From: Flammeovirga aprica JL-4
GTDB lineage: Bacteria > Bacteroidota > Bacteroidia > Cytophagales > Flammeovirgaceae
Direction: 5' to 3'
Length of the DNA stretch: 64,000 bases
Assembly (NCBI RefSeq): GCF_012844305.1
Contig: NZ_JABANE010000042.1
Span: 1-64,000 of the forward strand
Numbering within the stretch: position 1 is the stretch's first letter; the number at the start of each line of letters is the position of its first letter. This document shows, piece after piece, positions 17,288 through 25,782 of this stretch. The translations under genes and the position numbers were made by a program. The notes beneath the pieces are model-generated. The model had not been told where the DNA came from and did no database searches. It worked only from the letters and a program-made list of their open reading frames with translations.

Positions 17288-18418
17288 ATGAACAGACATT
17301 CTATTTTAGGTTTATTTCTCATTGTTACCTTCTCATTTGCTACTTATGGACAGGAGAAAAAAGATAAAAACCTCAAGTTTTCAGCTTTAGGGGGACCAGG
17401 GTATTCACCTGATTACGGTTTATTGATTGGTGGTACAATGCTTTTTACCTTTAAAACGAACCCCTTAAATCAAGATTTACGAAAATCTGTAGTTCCTCTT
17501 CACTTTACTATTCTAGAAGAAGGTTATAATGTACAGATTCACCCTCAGTTATTTTTGAAAGGAGGTGATATCAGAGTGTTTTCAGATATTGAATACCTCA
17601 ACAACTACAATCATTATTACGGTTTTGGCTTCGAAGAGAATAGATATATTCCAAGGGGTAAGGAAACTACTCAATACTTTCAAAACACATTTATTTTTAG
17701 AAATGATGTCCTTTTCAGAATCAACGATTCTCATTTTTTCATAGGCCCCTCTTTAGATTATACCGATAGAAGGCTCACAGATGTAGCGGAAGGAATAAAA
17801 GACGACTGGATCTATAATATACAAGGAGGTACAGATGAGGGAATCAATTTCAGAAATGTAGGTTTTGGTCTCCGCTTAACTTATGATACCAGAGATATTC
17901 CTGTCAACGCTTATTCTGGCGTGTATTTTAATGTCAGTTCCCGATTTTACAACAAGAGTTTGGGGAGCACAACAAATTGGGGTGTTTTCACTGCCGAATA
18001 CAGACAATATAAAAAGCTTCCAAAATTAGGAGAACGAAAAGTGCTGGCATGGACAGCAAATGTAAGGTCAACAATAGGCAATGTGCCTTTTACAGATATG
18101 TCTTTGATTGGTTCTCCTTATGATTTGAGAGGTTATTATAAGGGGCAGTTCCGTCATAGAACAGCCGCATATATGTTGGCAGAATTCAGGTCGATGTGGA
18201 ATTCCCCTTCCAAATTTGTCAATAAATTAGGCTATACGGTTTGGGGAGGAGTAGGAATGATTGGCCCAGATCTGCTAACGCCTGAAGGCATCCTTCCTAA
18301 CTTCGGAGTGGGCCTAAGGTATGAGGTACAACCGAGAATGAATTTCAGGATTGATATTGGTCACGATCCTCTTCAAAAACAAACGCTGATCTATTTTAAT
18401 ATGACTGAAGCCTTCTAA
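17288..18418 (+). CDS. BamA/TamA-family outer membrane barrel protein
   Basis: Predicted outer membrane protein of 376 aa: signal peptide ending TYGQ (about residue 21), then alternating beta strands throughout, and terminal phenylalanine (YFNMTEAF), typical of barrels inserted by BAM. The stretch IGSPYDLRGYYKGQFRHRTA carries the RGY-type motif of the bacterial surface antigen (D15/Omp85) barrel. No POTRA domains are present: the barrel starts soon after the signal peptide, so this is a short family member and not BamA itself. Its own promoter and the terminator of the GH97 gene separate it from the starch module. Cargo or partner unknown. Confidence 0.8.
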   Translation: MNRHSILGLFLIVTFSFATYGQEKKDKNLKFSALGGPGYSPDYGLLIGGTMLFTFKTNPLNQDLRKSVVPLHFTILEEGYNVQIHPQLFLKGGDIRVFSDIEYLNNYNHYYGFGFEENRYIPRGKETTQYFQNTFIFRNDVLFRINDSHFFIGPSLDYTDRRLTDVAEGIKDDWIYNIQGGTDEGINFRNVGFGLRLTYDTRDIPVNAYSGVYFNVSSRFYNKSLGSTTNWGVFTAEYRQYKKLPKLGERKVLAWTANVRSTIGNVPFTDMSLIGSPYDLRGYYKGQFRHRTAAYMLAEFRSMWNSPSKFVNKLGYTVWGGVGMIGPDLLTPEGILPNFGVGLRYEVQPRMNFRIDIGHDPLQKQTLIYFNMTEAF

Positions 18419-18670
18419 TTTTTTAGAAATACGAAAACCACTGCAACCTTATTTTGTAGTTCTAGCTGATCTGTTCGAAAAAGGAGAAATAACTGTTCCG
18501 TTTCAAGAAACTCTGTTCGTTAACGAACATTAAGTATTTGGTGTATTGCTATATATGTGTATTTAAATAGCTGAAAATGAGTTTTTTGTAATTTTATGGC
18601 ACAAAGATGGAATCTTATAAAAGTGTAAAACAAAACGTAATCATTACAAAAACTTAAAAAAATTACTCTT

Positions 18671-19072
18671 ATGAAAAAGTTATTTATCTCTTTAGTTATC
18701 GCATTATCTTCAGTAGTTTCTTTTGCTTCAAACCTTGAAAATTCAAGTGAAACAAATACAGCAAAATTATCAGAAATGATTGCCAAGGCTGATGCTAACG
18801 ATTGGGAAACTTATAAAAAAGCAGCGCTTTTATCGATCAACTGGAATGCTGATTTGGAATTGGCAAAAGAATGGATTGATACATCAATCTCAATCGAAGA
18901 GAACGCAGAAAACTTAGAAGTATTAGGTGACTACTATGTTAGAGTTGGTGATACTGAAAAAGGTTTAGCTACTTACATGAAAGCACTTTCTACAGACATC
19001 ACTTCAATTGATGTAAAACATAGAGACAGCCTTCAAAGAAAAATCTTAGTTTACTCAAAATTAAATAAGTAA
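18671..19072 (+). CDS. Small exported TPR-like protein
   Basis: Secreted or periplasmic protein of 133 aa: signal peptide ending SFAS (about residue 20) and then helical repeats of TPR character (WNADLELAKEWIDTSISIEENAENLEVLGDYYVRVGDTEKGLATYMKAL contains the A/G spacing of one to two TPR units). No enzyme motif. The gene is monocistronic and codon use again favours AAC, TTC and GAC, consistent with decent expression. The strong terminator at 19207-19242 is probably its own. Similar small proteins are often annotated as hypothetical in Bacteroidota. Confidence 0.75.
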   Translation: MKKLFISLVIALSSVVSFASNLENSSETNTAKLSEMIAKADANDWETYKKAALLSINWNADLELAKEWIDTSISIEENAENLEVLGDYYVRVGDTEKGLATYMKALSTDITSIDVKHRDSLQRKILVYSKLNK

Positions 19073-19206
19073 TTCATATTACTCTTGCCATTAAATAGGG
19101 AGAGTAATTAAAGATAAAAGCTATTATAAATGAATAGTTTGTTGTAATAGTGCCAATAGAAAGTTCGTATATTAAAAATTACTTGATCATTAGTTAGATG
19201 AAGTAC

Positions 19207-19242
19207 ATCCCTTCAAGGAGCAATTCTTGGAGGGATTTTTTT
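19207..19242 (+). terminator. Terminator after the small TPR-like gene
   Basis: ATCCCTTCAAG pairs with CTTGGAGGGAT (one G-T wobble) around an eight-base loop, followed by seven T. Confidence 0.8.
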
Positions 19243-19277
19243 GTGTCTTATGAGTGCAACGTATTGAAAAAAGTGCA

Positions 19278-22046
19278 CTAAAACTCTCTTACAAATTTAT
19301 GCAGATCCACTCCTTGTTCAAGGTTTAATTTCTTTCTTAATCGATAACGGCTTGTATCAAGGCTTCGAGGTGTGATATGCATCAGTTCAGCAATCTCTTT
19401 ACTGCTCAAATTGATACGGATAAAGGATAAAATTCTAATATCATTAGCCGTGAGAGAAGGGTATTGTTCAGTGATTGACTTAATAAAATCTTGTTGGATT
19501 TCTGAAAACAACTGATGGAAAAGCAGGTCTTTTTTCTCTTTGTTTACTTCATTGTCAATCAATTGTGACCACTTTTTGGCCTCATTGCTTTTCATTTTAT
19601 CCAATCCAGCCTGCACTTTTACCAGAAAAGCATCTTTATGATTGATGATTTCCATGTATTTCAGCAACTGTTCTTCTTTCAGTGAAATGATTTCTTTCGC
19701 ATTTTGCTGTTCCAAGTATTCCTTTTCAGAAGTAAGTTTTTTGAAGTAAATGGATTTGACTAGTTTTCTAATCAAATAAGAAATCAATATACTCAACAGC
19801 AAGATAGGAATGAGCAGAAGTGCCGTTTCATACCAATATTTTTCGATACTGAATTTCAATTGGCTCTCTTTTATTTTTCCTTCATTGAGTATGCATTGAA
19901 GCAGAACAGTGTATTCACCACCTTCAAGTTTCTGTTTGGTAAAAGAAGAGGAAGTATTTTCCCAATCCGACCATTCCTGATCTACTGGCAGTAGTTTATA
20001 TCTGAATTGTGCCCTGTCGGAAGAGAGTTTATCAATTTGGAAATTGAAGGTAATGTCCTTTTCTCCTTTACCCAGTATTATTTCATGAAGATAGGGGTAG
20101 CTGTATTTTTTCTTTTCATTGGTGATTTCAAGTGAGGTGATAATAGGCTGTGCTTCTTTTTTGAAGAGAGATTGATATTTCACATCGAAAGTCACTACTC
20201 CTCTGTCTGTTGCTAATCGCAATAAATCATCTTTAAAATCTAAAAACTCAAACCCATCATTAATGTCAGGATTGAGGGGTTTCATTAATGAAGCATAAGA
20301 ATGAACACTTCCATCAGACAGTACTTCCAGCAGGTTTAGCTTCCCTTCCTGAATAAAACTGACGTAATTCTCTTTTTTATTAAATGCCAGACAAGCTATA
20401 TCCCCTTCAGTGATAGTGTTGAGTAAAGGGTGGTCCAGTGGCTTGAATTGCTCTTTTTTATAGGTGAAGAATTGTTGGCCATTCCAGAAAATCAGGCGTT
20501 TATTGGTCTTGAAAATTCTGTTGATCCCTTTTTGTGAAGTGACACTGATTGTAGCATCTATATTTAATGTGATTTTTAGAAGATCCTTATTTTTAATTTC
20601 TCCCCAAATACAATTATTGTTCTTATCATAATACAATTGTGCAAAGCCATATACATCCGGCTTACTTACATACCACAACTTCCCTTTATCTTTTGCATAA
20701 ACCATCAGTCCGTCGTAAGTAGAAACCACATAGAAAGGAGTACCTTCAAAAGTGGCGATGTCTGTAACACCTGTTTCAATATCAGTGTGTTGGAGTTTAT
20801 TATTCTTATACCATGAAAGGCCGGCGTTATGACTGATAAAAAGAGCATCATCAATGACTTTAGTATTCCAAATCTGCCCTTTTATGTCGTTTTGTAATTC
20901 AAATTTTTGGTGGATATCAGACACGAAAAGTCCTTTATTGGTACTAAGAACTGTTTTTTGTTGATAATCTGTGATCGAGTAGGTTGCCGCACTTTTAAAA
21001 AGAGCAGTAAAAGCACTTTGCATTTCCAGCTTTGCAATGCCATAATCCAGGCCTAACCAGATATTTCCTCTCTTGTCTTTGGCCATTGACAAGACCGTAT
21101 TGTCCAATAAACCATCTTCTTGATTTGCTTGATTCGAAAGCTGACCTGACTGATCTATCCTTACAAAACCATCCGTTACGGTGCCTATGCCTATAGATTG
21201 ATGATCATAAGACAGTCCGGTAAAAAAGGCTTTGTTTTGCAGTGCCGTTGGTAAGGAGATTGGAGTAGCTTTTTCACCATCATATTGATAAATTTTTCCA
21301 TTATGAAGAGGAATATAAAGAGCATTATTGTGAACAAAAAGATGACGTACCTGCTGATTGATAAAAGCATCAATTTTCTGCTGAAATTCCAATTGCCTTT
21401 TAGAAATATAGCCTATTCTACCATCTCTGAAGAGTATCCACACTTTATCATTCCATTTCACAGAAGCACTGATACCTTCATAATGAGTGATAATCTTTGT
21501 TGTTTTTTCTAATTTATGATAAAGAATAATTTTATCTTCTGTTTGAAAAACCACTGTATTTTCCACCACTTCAATATTCCAGATCTGTTCATAATCAAGA
21601 ATACCGATGGATGTAAATTCAAATTGTCCCTCTTTTGTTTTTGAGAAATAACCATACTCTTTACCGCCTGCCCAAATCACACTTTCATCAATACATAAAG
21701 ACCTCACGCCCTCTTTAGAAGGCAATTGTACTAAGCCCCATTCGCTATGATTATGATAAAGCATTCCTTCCGAATTTCCGAAATATACAATGCCATATTC
21801 ATCTACTTTTACGTCCCAGTTTTGTCTACCTGCCTGATAATCATTTTTATCATAGTTGATAATATGAGGTGTTTTTATCATTCCATTAGAAGAAAAAAGC
21901 GGGAAGGAAACAAAAAAAACAAGGCTTAATAAAAATATTTTTCTAACTGAAAATGAGAAAGTAGTGTAGTGTGCTTTTCTTGAAAAAAACTGATACTGTG
22001 GGTATGAATCGTTAAAAAAAGACAGTTCCGAAAAGCCTGTAATCAT
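19278..22046 (-). CDS. Propeller / triple-Y / LuxR-type membrane regulator
   Basis: One-component membrane regulator of 922 aa. Seen: an N-terminal hydrophobic leader at about 32-52, two-component-regulator-type beta-propeller repeats across about 60-640 (repeated short phrases such as GNIWLGLDYGIAKL), a Y_Y_Y beta domain at about 650-730 (ending LQCILNEGKIKESQLKFSIEKYWYE), one membrane span at about 738-760, a coiled coil, and a C-terminal LuxR/GerE helix-turn-helix at about 865-922 (LTANDIRILSFIRINLSSKEIAELM). There is no kinase or receiver domain, so ligand binding outside is coupled directly to DNA binding inside. GH16 lies upstream on the same strand, making a beta-glucan breakdown product the natural ligand. 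The start is uncertain: no better Met exists before the leader. Confidence 0.9.
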   Translation of the reverse strand: MITGFSELSFFNDSYPQYQFFSRKAHYTTFSFSVRKIFLLSLVFFVSFPLFSSNGMIKTPHIINYDKNDYQAGRQNWDVKVDEYGIVYFGNSEGMLYHNHSEWGLVQLPSKEGVRSLCIDESVIWAGGKEYGYFSKTKEGQFEFTSIGILDYEQIWNIEVVENTVVFQTEDKIILYHKLEKTTKIITHYEGISASVKWNDKVWILFRDGRIGYISKRQLEFQQKIDAFINQQVRHLFVHNNALYIPLHNGKIYQYDGEKATPISLPTALQNKAFFTGLSYDHQSIGIGTVTDGFVRIDQSGQLSNQANQEDGLLDNTVLSMAKDKRGNIWLGLDYGIAKLEMQSAFTALFKSAATYSITDYQQKTVLSTNKGLFVSDIHQKFELQNDIKGQIWNTKVIDDALFISHNAGLSWYKNNKLQHTDIETGVTDIATFEGTPFYVVSTYDGLMVYAKDKGKLWYVSKPDVYGFAQLYYDKNNNCIWGEIKNKDLLKITLNIDATISVTSQKGINRIFKTNKRLIFWNGQQFFTYKKEQFKPLDHPLLNTITEGDIACLAFNKKENYVSFIQEGKLNLLEVLSDGSVHSYASLMKPLNPDINDGFEFLDFKDDLLRLATDRGVVTFDVKYQSLFKKEAQPIITSLEITNEKKKYSYPYLHEIILGKGEKDITFNFQIDKLSSDRAQFRYKLLPVDQEWSDWENTSSSFTKQKLEGGEYTVLLQCILNEGKIKESQLKFSIEKYWYETALLLIPILLLSILISYLIRKLVKSIYFKKLTSEKEYLEQQNAKEIISLKEEQLLKYMEIINHKDAFLVKVQAGLDKMKSNEAKKWSQLIDNEVNKEKKDLLFHQLFSEIQQDFIKSITEQYPSLTANDIRILSFIRINLSSKEIAELMHITPRSLDTSRYRLRKKLNLEQGVDLHKFVREF

Positions 22047-22117
22047 TGGAGTTAATATTAAGTATAAATCAAAAATTAGTCATTTCATGTAGGAAGGAGG
22101 AACCTTCTTGTCAAATA

Positions 22118-22139
22118 TACTTAAGTACTTGGAAAAAAG
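22118..22139. promoter_or_regulatory. Candidate operator, copy 2 (regulator side)
   Basis: Begins TACTTAAGTACT and ends in AAAAAAG; over 22 positions it differs from 23815-23836 in three places. It lies 72 bases before the start of the propeller regulator, a sensible location for autoregulation. Confidence 0.4.
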
Positions 22140-22188
22140 AAAAAATCATAGTTCCGGGAGGATTATATCAAAACTTTCATTGCTTATA

Positions 22189-22233
22189 AGTACAAAATCA
22201 AAATTTTCTATGATTTATTTTTGATTTAGTGCA
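22189..22233 (+). repeat. AT-rich dispersed palindromic repeat, copy C
   Basis: Contains CTATGATTTATTTTTGA (22208-22224), identical to copy A, with the outer ends AGTACAAAATC and GATTTAGTGCA related to those of A and B. It is the most diverged of the three copies. Confidence 0.55.
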
Positions 22234-22242
22234 TAAAAAAAT

Positions 22243-22276
22243 AAAGTACCTCCATAGAAACCTACAGAGGTACTTT
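22243..22276 (-). terminator. Terminator of the GH16 transcript
   Basis: AAAGTACCTC pairs perfectly with GAGGTACTTT; on the minus strand it is followed by TATTTTTTTATGC. It separates the GH16 gene from the propeller regulator downstream. Confidence 0.75.
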
Positions 22277-22461
22277 CATACATAATTATCTAACCTGAAG
22301 TTTGAAGTATAGTTTTGGCGTTATTAAAGGTTTAAGTCGAATCGTACATTCTCTATTCGTATAGTAACATGTTGGTATGAAAATGAAAAAAATCAGAGTA
22401 CATCAAATCACTACAATAAGAGCATGTATTAATCATGCTCTATGTGATCAGTCGAATAATT

Positions 22462-23514
22462 TTATTTTAATTGGTATGCTCTTACATAATCTATTTCGAA
22501 CAATACCTGATCATTGAAGATCGTGTTGTCAATTCCTTTTACACCACCCCATGAACCACCGATGGCAAGGTTGATGATTAAGAAAAACGGCTCATTAAAA
22601 GGCCAGTCACCACTGTCTCTTAACTGTGCAGTTTCTGCAAAAGTCTTGATCAATTCACCATCAATTGAAACGTGGATACGGTCAAAGCCATTGATTTCGT
22701 CTTCTACCCATTCCATCGTTACGATGTGGTAATCATCTGACATATTAGTGTCATATGTTTTTCCACCTTTCTGGTTTTGGCCGTTCATACCGTTTTTGTT
22801 TTTAGTATGCAGTGCACAATGGAAAGAATTAGGATCGTAACCCACATATTCCATAATGTCAATCTCACCAGCATGAGGCCAAGCACCGTAACCTAGCATC
22901 CAAAGTGCAGGCCAAGTACCTCTTCCGTCAGGCACTTTTAATCTTGCTTCAATCTTACCGTATCTGAAATCTTTTTTATTTTTTGATACAATACGAGCTG
23001 AAGTATACTCTTTTCCTAAATAGCTTTCCTTTCTTGCTTCAATGATTAGTTTGCCATTTTGAACACGAAGGTTTTCCTCACGGTCTGTGTAGTATTGTAG
23101 TTCGTTGTTACCACCGCCAGAGCCATTTACTTCATAAGACCAGTTGTCTTCGTTCAATGCAATTCCATCAAACTCATCTGCCCATACTAACTCGTATTCT
23201 AATGGAGTGACTTTTACATTGACAGTAGTTCGCTGATCACCATATGTAGCAGAAATAATAGCATCTCCGCTACCTACAGCAGTAATAACACCATGAAATA
23301 CAGTTGCAACATCTTCATTATTTGATGCCCAAACTACAGTGGCGCCAGAGATAGTAGGAGCCTGTACTACTTTTACAGTAGCCGTTTGTCCCACTTTTAC
23401 TTCTAGGGAAGAATGATCCAGTTCTAAATTGATGCCATCATCATTGGTAACATCATTGTTATCACAGCTTGTTAGGCTAAACAAACTCAATAACGTTAGG
23501 ATTAAATATTTCAT
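22462..23514 (-). CDS. GH16 endo-beta-glucanase lipoprotein with Ig-like domain
   Basis: Surface or periplasmic endo-glucanase, most likely cleaving beta-1,3 links in laminarin (350 aa). Seen: lipobox SLTSC (Cys17), a BIG2 Ig-like domain at about 30-103, and a GH16 domain from about 108 to the end with GEIDIMEYVG carrying nucleophile E217, D219 and acid/base E222. The ExDxxE spacing with one inserted Met is the laminarinase-type signature, rather than the ExDxE of lichenases. The residues WPALWMLG and the substrate cleft tryptophans are present. The upstream minus-strand neighbour is an Ig-like lipoprotein that may bind the same glycan, and the propeller regulator follows. A 36-bp palindrome lies 287 bases upstream. 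Confidence 0.93.
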   Translation of the reverse strand: MKYLILTLLSLFSLTSCDNNDVTNDDGINLELDHSSLEVKVGQTATVKVVQAPTISGATVVWASNNEDVATVFHGVITAVGSGDAIISATYGDQRTTVNVKVTPLEYELVWADEFDGIALNEDNWSYEVNGSGGGNNELQYYTDREENLRVQNGKLIIEARKESYLGKEYTSARIVSKNKKDFRYGKIEARLKVPDGRGTWPALWMLGYGAWPHAGEIDIMEYVGYDPNSFHCALHTKNKNGMNGQNQKGGKTYDTNMSDDYHIVTMEWVEDEINGFDRIHVSIDGELIKTFAETAQLRDSGDWPFNEPFFLIINLAIGGSWGGVKGIDNTIFNDQVLFEIDYVRAYQLK

Positions 23515-23697
23515 TTCTTATTATAATTTTTTGTTGGTTGTTATCTCAATAATAATAATCAACCGTTGATAATGTATGCTATAAAATAGGTTTAAAAGTA
23601 TTGAAGTACTATTGAAGTAATTTTAAGTAACTCAAAAGCACCTTGCATGCAAGATGCCTTCGAGTAAGTACTAGGGGTAGAAGAAAAGGAATGTTTT

Positions 23698-23787
23698 GAA
23701 TGAAGAATTATGTTTCTTGTTGTGGCTTAATAACCACCATAAAAACCATTTTCCGAACCATAATTCTACATTCTTCATTCTTCATTA
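23698..23787. repeat. GAATGAAGAATT palindromic element, copy 1
   Basis: Ends are inverted (GAATGAAGAATTATG at 23698-23712, CATAATTCTACATTCTTCATTC at 23759-23780, given here as two parts: CATAATTCT and ATTCTTCATTC). The core TTAATAACCACCATAAAAA with the following CGAACCATAATTCT recurs at 32933-32972. Likely a non-autonomous, MITE-like intergenic repeat. Confidence 0.65.
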
Positions 23788-23800
23788 AAAAAGTTCCATA

Positions 23801-23836
23801 ACTTTTGTCCTAGTACTTAAGTACTGTGACAAAAGT
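23801..23836. promoter_or_regulatory. 36-bp palindrome, candidate operator copy 1
   Basis: ACTTTTGTC at 23801-23809 is the inverse of GACAAAAGT at 23828-23836 and the centre AGTACTTAAGTACT is itself a perfect palindrome; only the two-base spacers do not match. It lies between the Ig-like lipoprotein gene and GH16, and the right part recurs upstream of the regulator (22118-22139). Confidence 0.55.
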
Positions 23837-24003
23837 AAAGGTACATTTTATCTTATCTTTTTTATCCTACTCTTCGTTAGATTTTTATCGCGTAACTAAG
23901 GCTATGCTCTGCAAATCTGCCTTGATTAGAATAAAAAATATTAAACTAAAATCATCCCTTTTCTTCTGTCACAGTACTTATTTATACCAATAACCCAAAT
24001 TGC

Positions 24004-24981
24004 TTATTTTGTTTTCTTATAGAAGAACGCCGCGTCCATGTCAAGTGTAGTACCTGTAACTCCACCAGCTAATACTGCTAAGACATTTAAATTTGAAATA
24101 GGGCTGCTTAAGTTCAATCCTTGGTCGATAAGGTGTTGCATAGGGATCTCTACTGAGTGCCATTCACCATCTCTTGCAAAGTCAGTGTAAGGAGCGATTC
24201 CTTCTTGTGCTACCGATCCAACAACAACTTTGATCTCTGAAGTTCCATCAGCAAACATTAATGTATAAGAAGTGTTTTCTTGAGTACTTTTGAAAGCAGC
24301 GTGGAAAGCATAGTTTTCAGGATTTGCGTGGATAGCAGTCATATCAATTTCACCATAAGATGAGCTTGCAAAGAAACCTGCACCAGACCAACCTACAGTA
24401 CCTACTACAAAGCTGATCCATCCTTCATCTAAGTTATAGAAGTTGTTGCCTTGAGGAGTACCATTGTTGAAAGTACCATCCCAGATGTATAAGAATTTTG
24501 TGCCTTCATCAGGACGCAAGTCAGCCGCTACTCTATCCTCGATAGATTCAAAAGAAGACTGATCCATTTGTACTACAAAATATTCATAACCTTTTAAAGT
24601 TGCAGGAAGACTAGGATCTGGCTCGCTTACTTCTGGCTCAGCTGCAGTCACTGTAACCGCACTAGAAGCTGTAAAAGCACCATGTGAAGCAACGATTGTA
24701 GCTGTACCTGCTTTTACTGCAGTGACTGTACCATTATCTACAGTGGCAACACTTGCATCAGAAGTACTCCATGCTACATCTCCAGTTACACCTGCTGGCT
24801 CAATGCTAGCTGTTAAACTTACCGTTTGACCTTCTTCAAGTTCAACAGTAGGTTGATCTATTGTAATTCCTGTTGCTGAAATAATATCATTAAGAATTTC
24901 TTCTGCTGCATTTTCAGAACAGCCGATTAATAATGAAGTAAGAGCGAAAAAAGTTCCTATTAGAAGTGCTTTGAATTTCAT
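24004..24981 (-). CDS. Ig-like (BIG2) lipoprotein, probable glycan-binding protein
   Basis: Lipoprotein of 325 aa: lipobox LLIGC (Cys21), a BIG2 Ig-like domain at about 38-112 closely parallel to that of the adjacent GH16 enzyme, a proline/glutamate linker (PEVSEPDPSLP), and a C-terminal beta-sandwich of about 190 residues rich in Trp, Tyr and Gly (IWDGTFNNG, EGWISFVVGTVGWSG). No catalytic motif is visible. Shared domain architecture and position argue for a surface glycan-binding protein working with GH16 on the same beta-glucan; this is inference. C-ending codon preference is evident. The 5' leader has nested inverted repeats (25027-25115). Confidence 0.75.
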   Translation of the reverse strand: MKFKALLIGTFFALTSLLIGCSENAAEEILNDIISATGITIDQPTVELEEGQTVSLTASIEPAGVTGDVAWSTSDASVATVDNGTVTAVKAGTATIVASHGAFTASSAVTVTAAEPEVSEPDPSLPATLKGYEYFVVQMDQSSFESIEDRVAADLRPDEGTKFLYIWDGTFNNGTPQGNNFYNLDEGWISFVVGTVGWSGAGFFASSSYGEIDMTAIHANPENYAFHAAFKSTQENTSYTLMFADGTSEIKVVVGSVAQEGIAPYTDFARDGEWHSVEIPMQHLIDQGLNLSSPISNLNVLAVLAGGVTGTTLDMDAAFFYKKTK

Positions 24982-25325
24982 ATTATAACGAAGATTAATA
25001 AGTAATACTGAAAAAATTTAAGTGTTCGCTAATCTTTTCACCATTAGAATAGATTGATAATTATCTAAGATTCATTTCATAATTTACAGCTTTGCATTAG
25101 CTGTATTGATTAGCGATTGCTTGTTACAATATTAGTTGTTAATAACTGTGTATTGAAAAAGTTGATGTCGACTTGATCATTACAGCTTATTTTCGTTATA
25201 GTCTAAATTACTACAACATGGTTTTGTAATTAATTGATAATTAGTGTTTTATTTATTTTGTAGCTTTAGAATCATTTAAATAAAAAGATGTACTTTTAAC
25301 ACTTTATTTTTGTAGAGTGATAAAT
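24982..25325. other. Structured leader of the Ig-like lipoprotein gene
   Basis: No gene. On the minus strand the leader shows nested pairs: CGCTAATC (25027-25034) with GATTAGCG (25108-25115), ACAGCT (25086-25091) with AGCTGT (25099-25104), and a palindrome centred on GATAATTATC (about 25047-25073). These could fold into a multi-branched leader RNA or include operators. Confidence 0.45.
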
Positions 25326-25673
25326 TTATCCTTTTATAAAATGTCTCCATTGGTATTTTTTTCTTGTAAATAGGTAGTTTTCCTCCTGTTCATGTTGATA
25401 AGCTTCTCTTTCGAAAGAGATATTTCTATACGCTTTATCAACATTTTTGTGAATAACTAATCGAATTATAAACTCAATCACGTACCAGCAGTAAAAAAAT
25501 ACAAACAACATTTCTATCTGCTGTTTGAAATGAATCTTTTCATGTTGAATCATTCTATACCAACTGTTGGTATGTTGATAACTTTTAAATTCATGACGAA
25601 CGAATAGAAAGGGATAAAAGGCCAATGCGGTAAATCCCTTAAATGGAATAATATTGTTGAAAATGATGATCAT
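25326..25673 (-). CDS. Small HExxH membrane protein (M56/M48-like)
   Basis: Membrane protein of 115 aa common in Bacteroidota and usually left hypothetical. Seen: a hydrophobic N-terminal part, HEKIH at residues 44-48 followed by QQIE, a membrane segment at about 54-72 (MLFVFFYCWYVIEFIIRL), and SFEREAY at 86-92. HExxH with a later Glu in an E-R-E-A context is the layout of M48/M56 gluzincin peptidases, where the second motif supplies the third zinc ligand, so this may be a minimal membrane metallopeptidase; activity is unproven. It starts 19 bases after the terminator of the GT35 gene and seems to be transcribed separately. Confidence 0.65.
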   Translation of the reverse strand: MIIIFNNIIPFKGFTALAFYPFLFVRHEFKSYQHTNSWYRMIQHEKIHFKQQIEMLFVFFYCWYVIEFIIRLVIHKNVDKAYRNISFEREAYQHEQEENYLFTRKKYQWRHFIKG

Positions 25674-25691
25674 ACTTAAGCACGCAAAAAT

Positions 25692-25724
25692 AAAAAAAGC
25701 GAGCTTACCGAAGTAAACTCGCTT
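25692..25724 (-). terminator. Terminator of the GT35 gene
   Basis: AAGCGAG and TTAC pair with GTAA and CTCGCTT around the tetraloop CGAA; on the minus strand a seven-T run follows. Confidence 0.8.
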
Positions 25725-25782
25725 AATATTAATAACAAATTGCTTGAAATAATATTCCTTCTTTTCAGAAGACTATTAATTC

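Larger units (their letters stand above)
22047..22461. other. Intergenic region upstream of the propeller regulator
   Basis: No gene. It holds a box shared with the GH16 upstream region (22118-22139), AT repeat copy C (22189-22233), the minus-strand terminator at 22243-22276 and an 8-bp hairpin (AGAGCATG..CATGCTCT, 22419-22441) just after the GH16 stop. Confidence 0.55.
23515..24003. other. Palindrome-rich intergenic region upstream of GH16
   Basis: No gene. Contains the palindrome GCACCTTGCATGCAAGATGC with one mismatch (23638-23657), copy 1 of the GAATGAAGAATT element (23698-23787) and the 36-bp palindrome at 23801-23836. Several AAGTACT-type words recur (around 23607, 23667 and 23970). Confidence 0.6.

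Noticed and set aside
12751..22400. Recurring short frames starting ATGAAAATGAAAA (12751, about 12875, 22378, 47693) as leader peptides
   Set aside because: In AT-rich DNA such words are expected, the frames do not resemble each other beyond the first residues, and downstream context differs.
22419..22441. AGAGCATG/CATGCTCT hairpin as the GH16 terminator
   Set aside because: No T-run follows on the minus strand; the hairpin at 22243-22276 is better placed to end the transcript.
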